Of a stretch of 64,000 nt of DNA, positions 1 to 9,483 are shown piece by piece; within the stretch, counting starts at the first letter, position 1, and every line of letters begins with the position of its first letter. The stretch is from positions 24,334-88,333 of the forward strand of contig JADHTG010000003.1 of NCBI GenBank assembly GCA_016776505.1. Reading direction: 5' to 3'. Source of the stretch: Bacteroidota bacterium. GTDB taxonomy: Bacteria; Bacteroidota; Bacteroidia; CAILMK01; JAAYUY01. A program made the position numbers and the translations under genes. The notes below the pieces were generated by a model. That model was given only the letters and a program-made list of their open reading frames with translations, was not told the DNA's origin and searched no databases.

Positions 1-224
1 ATTTTGCCAGAATTATTTTAGATTTTCAGGCATGGCATGAAATTTTCGGCTTTAATACATAAGTCGAATCAACCATTTTGTTAGTTTCTTCGTCTATTGA
101 TGAAACAAGATGTACTCAGGGAGTTTAAAATCTTTAATACGGGTGTGATTTACGCTTTTAAATCCGTAAATTGAGTAATTTTGAAATAAGATGTTTGATT
201 TATTATAAAAAGATTAACATTAAA

Positions 225-3200
225 GTGCATTTCATTTTAGTAAAAAGACACATTGCCATTCTAATTCTTTTGCTGATCCTCAGTCCGTCAGTTAAAGGCA
301 CTCATCTCATGGGTGGGGACTTTAACTATGAGTATAAAGGAAAGGTTGGGAATAATTACATGTATGATATTACAATTGAAATGTATCGTGACTGTTATAA
401 TTCAACTACCCCATTTGACCTGTCAATACAAGTGGGTATCTATTATAATAATGCAAGCCGAAATCAGTTAAAAACGGAAGCATTAAGCCTGGGTGCTGAA
501 ACGGTTATTACTCCTCCCTCCGGCGGAAGTACTTGTTCCTGGCAGCCCAACGTTTGTATTCGGAAAGGCTTTTATAAAAAGAGCATTTATTTACCTGCTA
601 CTACTACTGGTTTTCATTTAATTCATGTTAGATGTTGCCGAAATAACCTGACAAACATATTGTATAATATTGGTCAAACTTATTATTTATTTATTCCTGC
701 GAATTCATTGCAAGATAATTCACCAAAATTTTCGGGTATTCCAACACCCTATATTTGTGCTCAGGATACTGTCAATATTTCCTATGCAGCAACTGATGTG
801 GATGGTGATTCTTTGGTTTATTCATTGGTACACCCCTTTGCAGGAGGTACCGCTTCTGATCCGGTCCCGGCTCCTCCTTTAAATCTATACTTACCTATAT
901 TAGGAGTAACTTATGCTGCTTCATACAATCTAGCTAATCCGTTTGGTTCATCCGGAGTCTGTACGATCAATCAAAGCACTGGTTTAGTAAAAGTCATGTG
1001 TCCCCAATCCGGTTTATATGCCATTGCAGTAGAAGTTAAAGCATACAGAAATAGTCAATTAATAACAGTGGTCAGAAGAGACATTGAACTGATCGTTTTA
1101 AACTGCCCTCCAAACCTTCTTCCACAACTGGCCATTGCTGGAGGAATCACATCTTATGCCGTGGATGAAGGAAACAGCATTTCATTTGATATCCCTTACA
1201 CTGATTCTGATAGTATGTATTTAACGGTTTCCGGAGATATTTTTGGATCCGGGAGCGTTCCTGCACCATACGCTACCATGGCTCCAGCACAGGGAAAAGG
1301 AATGGTATCATCTACTTTTAACTGGAATACATCCTGTGATCACGGACGAAATACTCCCTACTTTTTTACTGTAAAAGTGAAAGACAATGGATGTCCATAT
1401 AAAACCACGATTACCATATTCCAGATTTTTGTAATCCCATTTGAAGGACCTGATAGTATATCCGGCCCTAAAGAAATTTGTGAGTTTGAAGATAGCATCA
1501 CATACAAGGTATATGGCCTGGCGCAGAATTCACTTATTAATTGGACCATTTCAGGAGGAAACATACTGGATGGGATTGGCACCAATACCGTAGTAGTTCG
1601 CTGGGGCTCCCCTGGAGTTGGCTCTCTTAAAACTTATGAAACCAGCCAATATGGATGCGGACCTGAAGTTGCATCCAGGTTTGTAAATATTTATCCTTTA
1701 CCTGTTGCCAATGCAGGAAATAGTATTTCAGTTTGCAGTGGTGACACTATTTCGCTGGGAGATTCAAGTTCAGATATAAATCATAGTTATAGCTGGCATA
1801 CTGCTGAGAACTTAAATGACAGCACATCTTATGCTCCATTATTTAGTTTAATCAATAAAACTTCTTCGCCCATTGTATTAAAATATTACCTGACCGTAAC
1901 CTCTTCGAATAATTGTGTAGCTTATGATTCTATCGAAGTGACTGTCTTTCCCCAGGCACAATTAACTCCAATAAGCGGGCCTTTGACTCCTTGTTTTCTT
2001 GGAACTTTTCCTTACCAGGTAGACAAAACGATTGGCTCAGATTATTTTTGGACTATTACAGGAGGTAGTCAGGTGAGTGGTTCTAATACCCATGAAATTG
2101 AAGTTTATTGGACAGATACATTCAATGGATTTGTCTCTGTTTATGAAATCAATCAATATGGTTGTTACAGCGACACCCAATCTTTAGATATAACAATTGT
2201 CAGGGCAGATGCCACTATTATTGGACCTGCTGTAGTTTGTCCTAATACCATTCATGTCGATTATTGGGTTATGAATAGAGTGGGATCGAAATATGACTGG
2301 TTTGTGACAGGGGGCACAAGATCCGATAATAATGGGAATGGCCCATCCATACAAATTAATTGGCCAGATTCAGGTACTGCTATGATTAAAGTAGTGGAAA
2401 CTACCATAGAAGGGTGTATTTCGGATACCGATTATTTCCCGGTATTAATCAGTTATCGATTAAAAACATCAGATATAGCAGGAGATACCTTTGTATGTGC
2501 CTGGTCAAAATACGAAGCTTACAGTGTGATGAATGTAAATGGATCGACTTATGACTGGTGGATAGATGGAGGATGGATTGTGGATGGAAATGGCCAGTCA
2601 ATCATTCATTCTGATTGGGGAACAGATGGACTGGCACAACTTAAAGTTTTAGAAACGAGTTATGATTCCATCAATGATAAATATTGTTATGGAGATACCG
2701 TTTATCAACCAGTCGTTATTAATCCTTATCCAATAACCAGTCCCATTGCCGGCAGGAAAGATGTGTGTGAATATGATACTGTTTTGTATCATGTGCAGGG
2801 ATTCCCAGGTTCTGTTTATTACTGGACAATCGGAGATTCATCGATCACTTTTGATGGACAGGGTAATGACAGCATTGTAGTGTACTGGAAAACGCATGGC
2901 AATTTTACTATACAAGTGGTTGAGTTATCGGCTGACAGCTGTTTTGGAGATATAGTGGATACTGTTATTGCAGTGCATCCCAATCCGCTGACCAGCCAAA
3001 TTTCAGGAGTTAGTTTTATCTGCTATCCCAACAGCAAGAATATTTTGTACCAGGTATCCGGCTTTAGTGGTTCTACTTTTAATTGGGGAATAACTGGAGG
3101 AACTATCAATCCTCCAAATGGAAATCCTCAAATATCTGTTGACTGGACTACGGTAAATATGGGTATCCTCAGTGTACAGGAAATCACAGAATGGGGCTGT

Positions 3201-4055
3201 ATTGGCCCTGTAATCCAAAAAAATATACAGGCTGATTCTCTGGCTCCGGTGATGGAGCTGGTCACAACGCGTCCTGAGAACGACCTGGAAATCCAGGTAT
3301 TCTGGGATATGCGGAATGACTTCCATTTTAAGAAAAAAGTAGCACTATTCAAAAATTCCCTGAAACTGAACAATTGGGTTTTCATTGATTCATTTTCAGC
3401 AGTACAACGAAATTTTATTGATCATTTTGTAAAAACTCATCAATTATCCTATCAATATAAAGTGGCCGTAGAGAATCTTTGTGGAGATGTATTCTATACC
3501 TATCCCCATAACTCCATTTTATTGAATGGCGAAAAAATCAGTGACTTTGACCTGGATCTGCACTGGACTGAATATGTCCATTGGCCTGAAGGAGTTGAAA
3601 ATTACCTCTTATACAGGAGAGTGAATGCGGAAAATGTTTACAAATTCATACAGAGTACACAGGACACCAACCTGATATTAGAGGCTGGTTTAGATGGAAT
3701 TAAGCAGTGTTTTAGAGTAGCTGCGATCAGGAAAGGACAAGAGTCTACTATATCCTGGTCGAACGAAACCTGCTTTGAATTTGAACCCCTATTGCGAGTA
3801 CCAAATGCATTTTCTCCCAATCAAGATGGGATTAATGATTCTTTTACAGTGGTCAGTGCAAATATTGCTGCTTTTGAAATGTCAATCTTTAACAGGTGGG
3901 GTGAAATGGTCTTCCAGACTTTTGACCAATATGATGGTTGGGATGGTACATTTAATGGAAAAGCCGTAGCTCTCGATGTCTATGTAGTAGTTATCAAATA
4001 TCAGGGCAACACACCTCAACTTATCTATACAGGTAATGTCACCTTAATCAAATAA
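225..4055 (+). CDS. Secreted multidomain surface protein, T9SS type B (gliding-motility-associated) C-terminus
   Basis: Probable cell-surface adhesin or matrix protein exported by T9SS. A GTG at 225 gives a short basic N-terminus and a hydrophobic signal peptide (IAILILLLILSPSVKG). The open frame reaches back to a TTG at 171, which would place about 18 extra residues before the signal peptide, so 225 is preferred. Next comes a Cys-rich N-terminal domain starting THLMGGDFNYEY with a YRDC motif, common at the front of Bacteroidota surface proteins. About six PKD-like repeats follow from about residue 408 to 1005 (pattern: ISGP..VC, YxWxIxGG, a VxW strand, a VxExxxxGC end), with one divergent domain between the first and second. 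A fibronectin-like segment and a C-terminal domain beginning VPNAFSPNQDGIND (about residue 1190) finish it; the latter is the CHU_C/type B sorting signal. Substrate or ligand is unknown. Confidence 0.85.
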   Translation: MHFILVKRHIAILILLLILSPSVKGTHLMGGDFNYEYKGKVGNNYMYDITIEMYRDCYNSTTPFDLSIQVGIYYNNASRNQLKTEALSLGAETVITPPSGGSTCSWQPNVCIRKGFYKKSIYLPATTTGFHLIHVRCCRNNLTNILYNIGQTYYLFIPANSLQDNSPKFSGIPTPYICAQDTVNISYAATDVDGDSLVYSLVHPFAGGTASDPVPAPPLNLYLPILGVTYAASYNLANPFGSSGVCTINQSTGLVKVMCPQSGLYAIAVEVKAYRNSQLITVVRRDIELIVLNCPPNLLPQLAIAGGITSYAVDEGNSISFDIPYTDSDSMYLTVSGDIFGSGSVPAPYATMAPAQGKGMVSSTFNWNTSCDHGRNTPYFFTVKVKDNGCPYKTTITIFQIFVIPFEGPDSISGPKEICEFEDSITYKVYGLAQNSLINWTISGGNILDGIGTNTVVVRWGSPGVGSLKTYETSQYGCGPEVASRFVNIYPLPVANAGNSISVCSGDTISLGDSSSDINHSYSWHTAENLNDSTSYAPLFSLINKTSSPIVLKYYLTVTSSNNCVAYDSIEVTVFPQAQLTPISGPLTPCFLGTFPYQVDKTIGSDYFWTITGGSQVSGSNTHEIEVYWTDTFNGFVSVYEINQYGCYSDTQSLDITIVRADATIIGPAVVCPNTIHVDYWVMNRVGSKYDWFVTGGTRSDNNGNGPSIQINWPDSGTAMIKVVETTIEGCISDTDYFPVLISYRLKTSDIAGDTFVCAWSKYEAYSVMNVNGSTYDWWIDGGWIVDGNGQSIIHSDWGTDGLAQLKVLETSYDSINDKYCYGDTVYQPVVINPYPITSPIAGRKDVCEYDTVLYHVQGFPGSVYYWTIGDSSITFDGQGNDSIVVYWKTHGNFTIQVVELSADSCFGDIVDTVIAVHPNPLTSQISGVSFICYPNSKNILYQVSGFSGSTFNWGITGGTINPPNGNPQISVDWTTVNMGILSVQEITEWGCIGPVIQKNIQADSLAPVMELVTTRPENDLEIQVFWDMRNDFHFKKKVALFKNSLKLNNWVFIDSFSAVQRNFIDHFVKTHQLSYQYKVAVENLCGDVFYTYPHNSILLNGEKISDFDLDLHWTEYVHWPEGVENYLLYRRVNAENVYKFIQSTQDTNLILEAGLDGIKQCFRVAAIRKGQESTISWSNETCFEFEPLLRVPNAFSPNQDGINDSFTVVSANIAAFEMSIFNRWGEMVFQTFDQYDGWDGTFNGKAVALDVYVVVIKYQGNTPQLIYTGNVTLIK

Positions 4056-4083
4056 AAAAGATTTTAAAATTCTTATTTGAACA

Positions 4084-4506
4084 TTATTCTTTATCCTTCT
4101 CTTCCTCCGTCACATCGTCAGTCTCATCCTTAGACTCGTTTTCGGACTTCTTTTCAGACTTGCTTTCCTCCATATCGAAATCGACCGTGTCAAAACTGCC
4201 ATCCTTATTATATTCCTCCATTTTGTCGTACATGTCGAATTCATAATCAGGCAGGAGTTCTGTTTTAACATGATCAATAGTTTCTGTTAAAGCTGTCAGA
4301 AATTTATTAAAATCCTCTTTGTATAAAAAGATCTTGTGCTTGATGTAATAATTTGGATGTTTAAAATCTCGCTTACTTTCCGTGATGGTCAGATAATAAT
4401 CATCATTTTTAGTGGTTTTCACATCAATAAAGTAAGTCCTTTTCTTTCCTGCACGAATCCGTTTCGAGTATACTTCATCTGGCCTTGTTCTTCTGTTTTC
4501 CTCCAT
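4084..4506 (-). CDS. DUF3276 / PUR-alpha-like nucleic-acid-binding protein
   Basis: A 140-residue protein of the DUF3276 family, related to PUR-type single-stranded nucleic-acid-binding proteins and nearly universal in Bacteroidota. The core (about residues 12-85) has the family pattern: VYSKRIRAGKKRTYFIDVK, then DYYLTITESK, then HKIFLYKEDFNKFL. The last 40 residues are a Glu/Asp/Lys/Ser-rich, probably disordered tail. It is the last gene of a minus-strand run after the HD phosphodiesterase gene (70 bp gap) and converges on the surface-protein gene ending at 4055. The role in the cell is not established; RNA or DNA binding is inferred from the family. Confidence 0.85.
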   Translation of the reverse strand: MEENRRTRPDEVYSKRIRAGKKRTYFIDVKTTKNDDYYLTITESKRDFKHPNYYIKHKIFLYKEDFNKFLTALTETIDHVKTELLPDYEFDMYDKMEEYNKDGSFDTVDFDMEESKSEKKSENESKDETDDVTEEEKDKE

Positions 4507-4575
4507 CTATCCTCGCTATTTATTAAACACGAATTGAAGCGTAAAGTTCTATAAAATTAGAGAAATATCCTATAC

Positions 4576-6624
4576 CTAATTTTCTGAGGGATATGCAATC
4601 CTGCTGTGATAAATGCTGGTTAAGCTCTTTTTTATGATTTCCTTAGCAATTTTTATCTCTTTCTGCGTAATAAAAGCATTTTCGAATTGGTTGTCCTTTA
4701 TTTTGTATTCCACTATTTTATCCACCAATTCCTCCAATAATTCAATACTTGGTTCTTTGATACTTCTCGCAGCCGCTTCAATGGAGTCAACGATCATAAC
4801 GACTGCAGCCTCCTTACTGCTGGGCTTTGGACCAGGATAGCGGAATTCTGTTTCATCCACCTCCTCCCCGGAGTGTTCTTTTATGTAATTCCTGTAAAAA
4901 TATTCAACTTTTGAAGTTCCATGATGTGTTTTGATGAAATTAATTATTTCCCTGGGTAATTTATGGTCTCTTGCCATTTTAACACCGTCATTCACATGAT
5001 TGATGATAATCCTGGCACTTTCTTTTTCATCCAATTGATCATGGGGATTTATGTCTTTCTGATTTTCTGTAAAGAATTGAGCATTATTCATTTTACCGAT
5101 ATCATGGTAAAGTGCACCCACTTTTGCAAGCAATGAATTTCCCCCGATTTTATTCAAGACTGTATCCGTTAAATTAGCCACCTGAATACAATGCTGGAAG
5201 GTACCTGGTGCTTTTGACGATAAATCACGCAATAGTTTTTTATTCAGGTCAGATAGTTCTATTAGTGAAATATCTGAAACGAAACCAAACATTTTTTCAA
5301 AAACATAAATTAATGGATAAGCTAAAAGTGTCAGCACGAAACTTCCTGAAAACCATAAAAAATACATGTAATCGATTTCTTTTATCGAGCTGACCTGGAT
5401 TAATTTCAATCCGAAAAAGGCAATATAATAAACAAATAAAACGATCAGCGTGGCCAGGAAAAACTGGGAAAGATAGCGTATCTGGGAAATGACTATGACG
5501 ATAGCTAATCCGGCTATTATTTGAATTAATAAAAACTCGTAGCCATTGGGAGCAAATAAACTGACAACAACCACAACAATGAGGTGGCTTATGAATGCTA
5601 TTCGGGCATCAAAGAAAGAAATCAGGATGATTGGAACAATACAGAAGGGAACAAGATAAATGTTGAAATTAGTACTCTTGATGACATAGGTACTCAATAA
5701 TATAAAAGCTCCTATAATAAAGAGAATCAGGAAAATATTCTTGTTTTTCATGTATATTTCATGATAAAACTTCCACAAATAAACAATGAAACCACCGATG
5801 ATAAGTGTAAGCAAGAGTAAATAGCCTATATGCTTTAGGTAATCATATGGAATTTTGCTGAGTTGATTCTCATATTCGAGTCTAAGGGATTCAAGGATCT
5901 GAAATTTTTCTCCTGTCACTTTAACTCCCTTGGAGATGATTTTCTCACCCTCCATGATCACACCTTCTGTGGTAGAAATTTCAGCCAGTTTTGAATTGAG
6001 CTCAGCTTCTGAGAGTTCTTTATTGAAGTACAGATTAGGCACAATAAGACTTAACAAGCGTGAAAAATGAATCCGCCCACCAATTAATGAATCTTTCTTG
6101 ACCTGATCTCTTACATATTCACGTGCTTGTTTCAGGCTAAATAAACTACTGACAGGAACTTCTTTTGAACTTTTGTCCTCGTTGACTATGATGATGATAC
6201 CGCTGCCGCTTTCATGTTCTCCCTGCCCATTATCTTCCAGTATTCCTTTTGTGTAAGTTTCACTGATAATTTGCGGGAGTTGAGATGTGTTCAACAATTC
6301 AGGATGGGATGGAAAATCCTCAAAGATATCATTGTAATGTTCACGAAGATTATCTATGGCTTGTTGCTCCATCTGAGCGTTATGCGAATAATAGGGCTTG
6401 AAGGAGTTTTTTAAATCATTTTCCTCCTGTTCCAGTTTATCTGCCGTTTTTCTAATGGGAAATGAAAAAGGAGCGCTTAAATCATTGTGATTCCATAATT
6501 CATTTTCAGTATATTCATATTTATATTTTCCTGCCTTGGGAATGCTGTAATAAATCAGGAATATTACAGCAATAATAATCAGATATTTTATTGCTGCTTT
6601 ACTCTTATCTATAAAAGTACTCAT
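4576..6624 (-). CDS. 7TM-HD family phosphodiesterase (PgpH/YqfF-like)
   Basis: Membrane protein of 682 residues with the architecture of c-di-AMP phosphodiesterase PgpH. There is one N-terminal membrane helix (about 13-28), an extracytoplasmic 7TMR-HDED domain (about 40-265), seven hydrophobic helices (about 268-450) and a cytoplasmic HD domain. The HD domain carries FQHCIQVANL and ALYHDIGKM (His507-Asp508), then FIKTHHGTS and a late VDSIEAAAR segment, so the metal-binding residues look intact. Family members hydrolyse c-di-AMP and influence osmotic and cell-wall homeostasis; that substrate is inferred from the family. It lies 12 bp downstream of lpd on the same strand. Confidence 0.88.
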   Translation of the reverse strand: MSTFIDKSKAAIKYLIIIAVIFLIYYSIPKAGKYKYEYTENELWNHNDLSAPFSFPIRKTADKLEQEENDLKNSFKPYYSHNAQMEQQAIDNLREHYNDIFEDFPSHPELLNTSQLPQIISETYTKGILEDNGQGEHESGSGIIIIVNEDKSSKEVPVSSLFSLKQAREYVRDQVKKDSLIGGRIHFSRLLSLIVPNLYFNKELSEAELNSKLAEISTTEGVIMEGEKIISKGVKVTGEKFQILESLRLEYENQLSKIPYDYLKHIGYLLLLTLIIGGFIVYLWKFYHEIYMKNKNIFLILFIIGAFILLSTYVIKSTNFNIYLVPFCIVPIILISFFDARIAFISHLIVVVVVSLFAPNGYEFLLIQIIAGLAIVIVISQIRYLSQFFLATLIVLFVYYIAFFGLKLIQVSSIKEIDYMYFLWFSGSFVLTLLAYPLIYVFEKMFGFVSDISLIELSDLNKKLLRDLSSKAPGTFQHCIQVANLTDTVLNKIGGNSLLAKVGALYHDIGKMNNAQFFTENQKDINPHDQLDEKESARIIINHVNDGVKMARDHKLPREIINFIKTHHGTSKVEYFYRNYIKEHSGEEVDETEFRYPGPKPSSKEAAVVMIVDSIEAAARSIKEPSIELLEELVDKIVEYKIKDNQFENAFITQKEIKIAKEIIKKSLTSIYHSRIAYPSEN

Positions 6625-6636
6625 TTAATTGTATCG

Positions 6637-8025
6637 TTATATATGGATCACTTCACCGAATGCTGCAGCGGCTGCTTCCATGATTGCTTCAGACATTGTT
6701 GGATGGGGGTGTAGCGTTTTTATTAATTCATGTCCCGTGGTTTCCAGTTTTCTGACAGCGACCATTTCAGCGATTAATTCAGTAACTCCTGTTCCTATCA
6801 TATGAGCGCCCAGGCATTCGCCATATTTAGCATCAAAAATAAGCTTCACAAATCCTTCATTATGTCCGGCAGCAGAAGCTTTGCCTGAAGCTGAAAACGG
6901 AAATTTTCCAATTTTCAGCTCATAACCTGCATCTTTGGCTTCCTTTTCTGTGAATCCAACAGAGGCAATTTCGGGATTGGTATAAGTGCATGCGGGAATA
7001 TTGCCATAATCAAGAGGTTGTGGATTTTCACCTGCAATTTTTTCAACACAAATAATGCCTTCTGCTGATGCTACGTGTGCTAATGCAGGTCCGTGGACAA
7101 TATCTCCAATAGCATATACTCCCTCCAGATTTGTCTTATAAAATTCATCCACGATTACTTTCCCCTTTTCATACTTTACACCTGCTTCTTCCAAGCCCAT
7201 GTTTTCAATATTGGTTGAAATACCCACCGCGGAGAGAACCATATCGCATGAAATTATTTCATCTCCTTTTTTGGTTTTTATTTTGACTTTACACTTGTTC
7301 CCCTTGGTATCCACCTCTTCAACTGTCGAATCGGTATATATTTTAATTCCCTTTTTTTTAAAGCTCCTGGCTAATTGCTTTGATACTTCAATATCCTCAA
7401 GTGGAACAATTTCAGGAAATATTTCAACCAGGCTAACCTCTGTTCCGATGGCATTGTAAAAATAGGCAAATTCAGAACCTATAGCACCTGAGCCAATCAC
7501 CACCATGCTTTTGGGTTGTTTTGGCAGGTTCATTGCCTGCCTGTAGCCAATGATTTTTTTCCCATCCAATTTTATGTTTGGTAATTCTCTGGAACGGGCA
7601 CCGGTTGCGATGATGATGTGATCGGCCTCATATAGAGTCGTTTTTCCTTCCTGATCGCTTACTTCCACATTCTTTTCTTTTTGAATCCTGGCAAATCCAT
7701 TAATCAGGTCAATCTTATTCTTTTTAAAGAGATATTCAACACCTTTTGACATTTTACCGGCAATATCTCTTGAACGACTTATCACCAATTCAAAATTTAC
7801 TTTGGGATTTTCAGCTGATATTCCATAATCAGATGCATGCTGTAAGTATTCGAAAACCTGGGCAGACTTTAAAAGTGCTTTGGTTGGAATACAACCCCAG
7901 TTTAAGCATATCCCCCCTATGGATTCTTTTTCTATAACGGCCACTTTTTTACCCAATTGTGATGCCCTTATTGCAGCAACATAACCTCCCGGACCACTTC
8001 CTATAATTATTAAATCGTATTTCAT
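6637..8025 (-). CDS. lpdA: Dihydrolipoyl dehydrogenase (E3)
   Basis: FAD-dependent E3 subunit that reoxidises dihydrolipoamide in 2-oxoacid dehydrogenase complexes, passing electrons to NAD+. The 462 residues are the normal length. The N-terminal FAD fold has IIGSGPGGYVAA, and the redox disulphide lies in GGICLNWGCIPTKA (Cys40/Cys45). A second Rossmann fold (VVIGSGAIGSEFA) binds NAD. GVYAIGDIV is the second FAD motif, and the C-terminal HPHPTMSEA supplies the active-site His and Glu. No E1 or E2 genes are nearby, so it is an unlinked E3. A TAnnTTTG-type box on the minus strand lies about 75 bp upstream. Confidence 0.96.
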   Translation of the reverse strand: MKYDLIIIGSGPGGYVAAIRASQLGKKVAVIEKESIGGICLNWGCIPTKALLKSAQVFEYLQHASDYGISAENPKVNFELVISRSRDIAGKMSKGVEYLFKKNKIDLINGFARIQKEKNVEVSDQEGKTTLYEADHIIIATGARSRELPNIKLDGKKIIGYRQAMNLPKQPKSMVVIGSGAIGSEFAYFYNAIGTEVSLVEIFPEIVPLEDIEVSKQLARSFKKKGIKIYTDSTVEEVDTKGNKCKVKIKTKKGDEIISCDMVLSAVGISTNIENMGLEEAGVKYEKGKVIVDEFYKTNLEGVYAIGDIVHGPALAHVASAEGIICVEKIAGENPQPLDYGNIPACTYTNPEIASVGFTEKEAKDAGYELKIGKFPFSASGKASAAGHNEGFVKLIFDAKYGECLGAHMIGTGVTELIAEMVAVRKLETTGHELIKTLHPHPTMSEAIMEAAAAAFGEVIHI

Positions 8026-8098
8026 TTTATTTTCATTTATATTTTAATCTGACGTATTATTAAGATTTTGAATTCACAGACAACAGCAATTTCTTTTT

Positions 8099-8106
8099 CA
8101 AAATTA
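8099..8106 (-). promoter_or_regulatory. Candidate -7 box upstream of lpdA
   Basis: Reads TAATTTTG on the minus strand, an exact match to TAnnTTTG. No convincing -33 TTTG at the expected spacing was found, so this is a partial match only. Confidence 0.35.
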
Positions 8107-8204
8107 ACACAATTGAAAGAAAAATTTTATGCTGCCATTTCTAAGCTTCCATTGAAGAATGGATCATTTTTAATTCCTTTTTCAGAATACTCATTTAAAT
8201 CCTG

Positions 8205-8768
8205 TTAATTATGATTGTATTTCGTCATGGCTTTACTCAAACCTTCAAATATGAATGAATAAATGGCATCGTGTATAAATACAAGCTTTTCGGACAACAC
8301 ACTTATTTCATCTTCAGTCCATTTTCCCAACACATGGTCTACCTGGTATCCTTTGGGATAATCACTTCCAACACCAATCCTAAGGCGTGGAAACTGATCG
8401 GTCTGAAGAATATCTATAATATTTGACAATCCATTATGTCCTCCATCTCCACCTTTGGCTCTTATGCGGACTTTCCCCAATGGAAGTGCCACATCATCAA
8501 CAAGAACCAATATATTTTCAACAGGAATACCCAGTTTTTTGAGCCAATAGCGGATGGCCTTACCGCTGCGATTCATAAAGGTAGTGGGTTTAATAAATAC
8601 GAGCTGTTTATTTTTTATCTTATACTCAGCCTTAAAAGCATACCTGGCCGACTCGAACTTAAAATCGTACTTGTGAGCAAAAAAATCCAGAATAGAGAAT
8701 CCTATATTATGCCTGGTGTTGGCATATTCCTCACCGATATTCCCTAATCCTATAATTAATTGCTTCAA
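8205..8768 (-). CDS. pth: Peptidyl-tRNA hydrolase
   Basis: Releases tRNA from prematurely dropped peptidyl-tRNA. The 187-residue protein begins with the family signature LIIGLGNIGEEYANTRHNIG. Asn10 and catalytic His20 occupy the positions known from the E. coli enzyme. FIKPTTFMNRSGKA and VLVDDVALPLGKVRIRAKGG are the other conserved blocks, the latter including the catalytic-site Asp, and GGHNGLSNI follows. It sits 20 bp after rplY on the same strand; the prs-rplY-pth order is common in bacteria and fits a translation-linked operon. Confidence 0.97.
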   Translation of the reverse strand: MKQLIIGLGNIGEEYANTRHNIGFSILDFFAHKYDFKFESARYAFKAEYKIKNKQLVFIKPTTFMNRSGKAIRYWLKKLGIPVENILVLVDDVALPLGKVRIRAKGGDGGHNGLSNIIDILQTDQFPRLRIGVGSDYPKGYQVDHVLGKWTEDEISVLSEKLVFIHDAIYSFIFEGLSKAMTKYNHN

Positions 8769-8788
8769 AGGAAGCTTTTTAGTACTTT

Positions 8789-9472
8789 TTATTTCTTTTC
8801 GGGTTTTGCAGCTGAATCTTCACCTTCTGCTCCTTCTGTCACTTCATCTCCTTCTGCTCCTTCAACTCCTTCTTCTTCTCCTTCAACTCCTTCTTCGCCT
8901 TCTTCTACTTCTACTTCAGTTACGAGAGCTGCTCTGGCCCTGGCAACGCCAACGACAGGAGTACTGGCTGGATCAATTATCTCCACATTTGGAATATGGA
9001 TATCACTTATTTTTAATGTATCACCCAATTCAAGTGCTGTAATGTCAATATCAACCGTATCCGGAAGTTCAGCCACTTTTCCCTTTAGTGTAATAATACG
9101 TAATTTTTTAAATACTTTTCCCCCTTCTTTGGCCCCTTCTGGTGTTCCATTAAAACTCATCGGGTATTTGGCTTTTACTACCTTGTCTTCAGTGACTTCC
9201 ATTAGATCGATATGTATAGGCTCATCTGATAGTGGATGGTAGGATGTATCTTTGACAATGGCCATATATTTCCTGTCTTCTATGGCTAAATCCAATAGAT
9301 AAACTTCTTTGGTATATAGCACTTTCTTTATGTCATTGATGAAAAAATAGACATTCATATTTTCTTCACCCCCATATAAAATTCCCGGAACAAATCCCTT
9401 TGCTCTCAATTGATTTAAAGCCCCTTTAGTCGACTTTTCTCTAATTTTCCCAAACAACTCGTATTTTTTCAT
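8789..9472 (-). CDS. rplY: 50S ribosomal protein L25, CTC type, with acidic tail
   Basis: 5S-rRNA-binding ribosomal protein of the long L25/Ctc (TL5) type. The N-terminal L25 domain (about 1-95; REKSTKGALNQLRAKGFVPG, then DLAIEDRKYMAIVKD, HPLSDEPIHIDLMEV) is followed by the TL5 beta domain (about 96-185; PVSFNGTPEGAKEGG-like block and LPDTVDIDITALELGD). The last 40 residues are a Glu/Gly-rich repeat tail (EGEEG, VEGEEEG, VEGAEGDE) that ends in AAKPEKK. Acidic tails are known in Bacteroidota L25 but are variable in length. It is located between prs (11 bp upstream) and pth. Confidence 0.95.
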   Translation of the reverse strand: MKKYELFGKIREKSTKGALNQLRAKGFVPGILYGGEENMNVYFFINDIKKVLYTKEVYLLDLAIEDRKYMAIVKDTSYHPLSDEPIHIDLMEVTEDKVVKAKYPMSFNGTPEGAKEGGKVFKKLRIITLKGKVAELPDTVDIDITALELGDTLKISDIHIPNVEIIDPASTPVVGVARARAALVTEVEVEEGEEGVEGEEEGVEGAEGDEVTEGAEGEDSAAKPEKK

Positions 9473-9483
9473 TGTATTCTATT

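Noticed and set aside
171..224. TTG start for the first surface-protein gene
   Set aside because: It would put 18 polar residues before the signal peptide; GTG 225 gives a normal one.
8760..9242. Ser/Pro/Thr-rich 160-codon plus-strand frame
   Set aside because: It is antisense to rplY; the Ser/Pro runs are the complement of the Glu/Gly-rich L25 tail.
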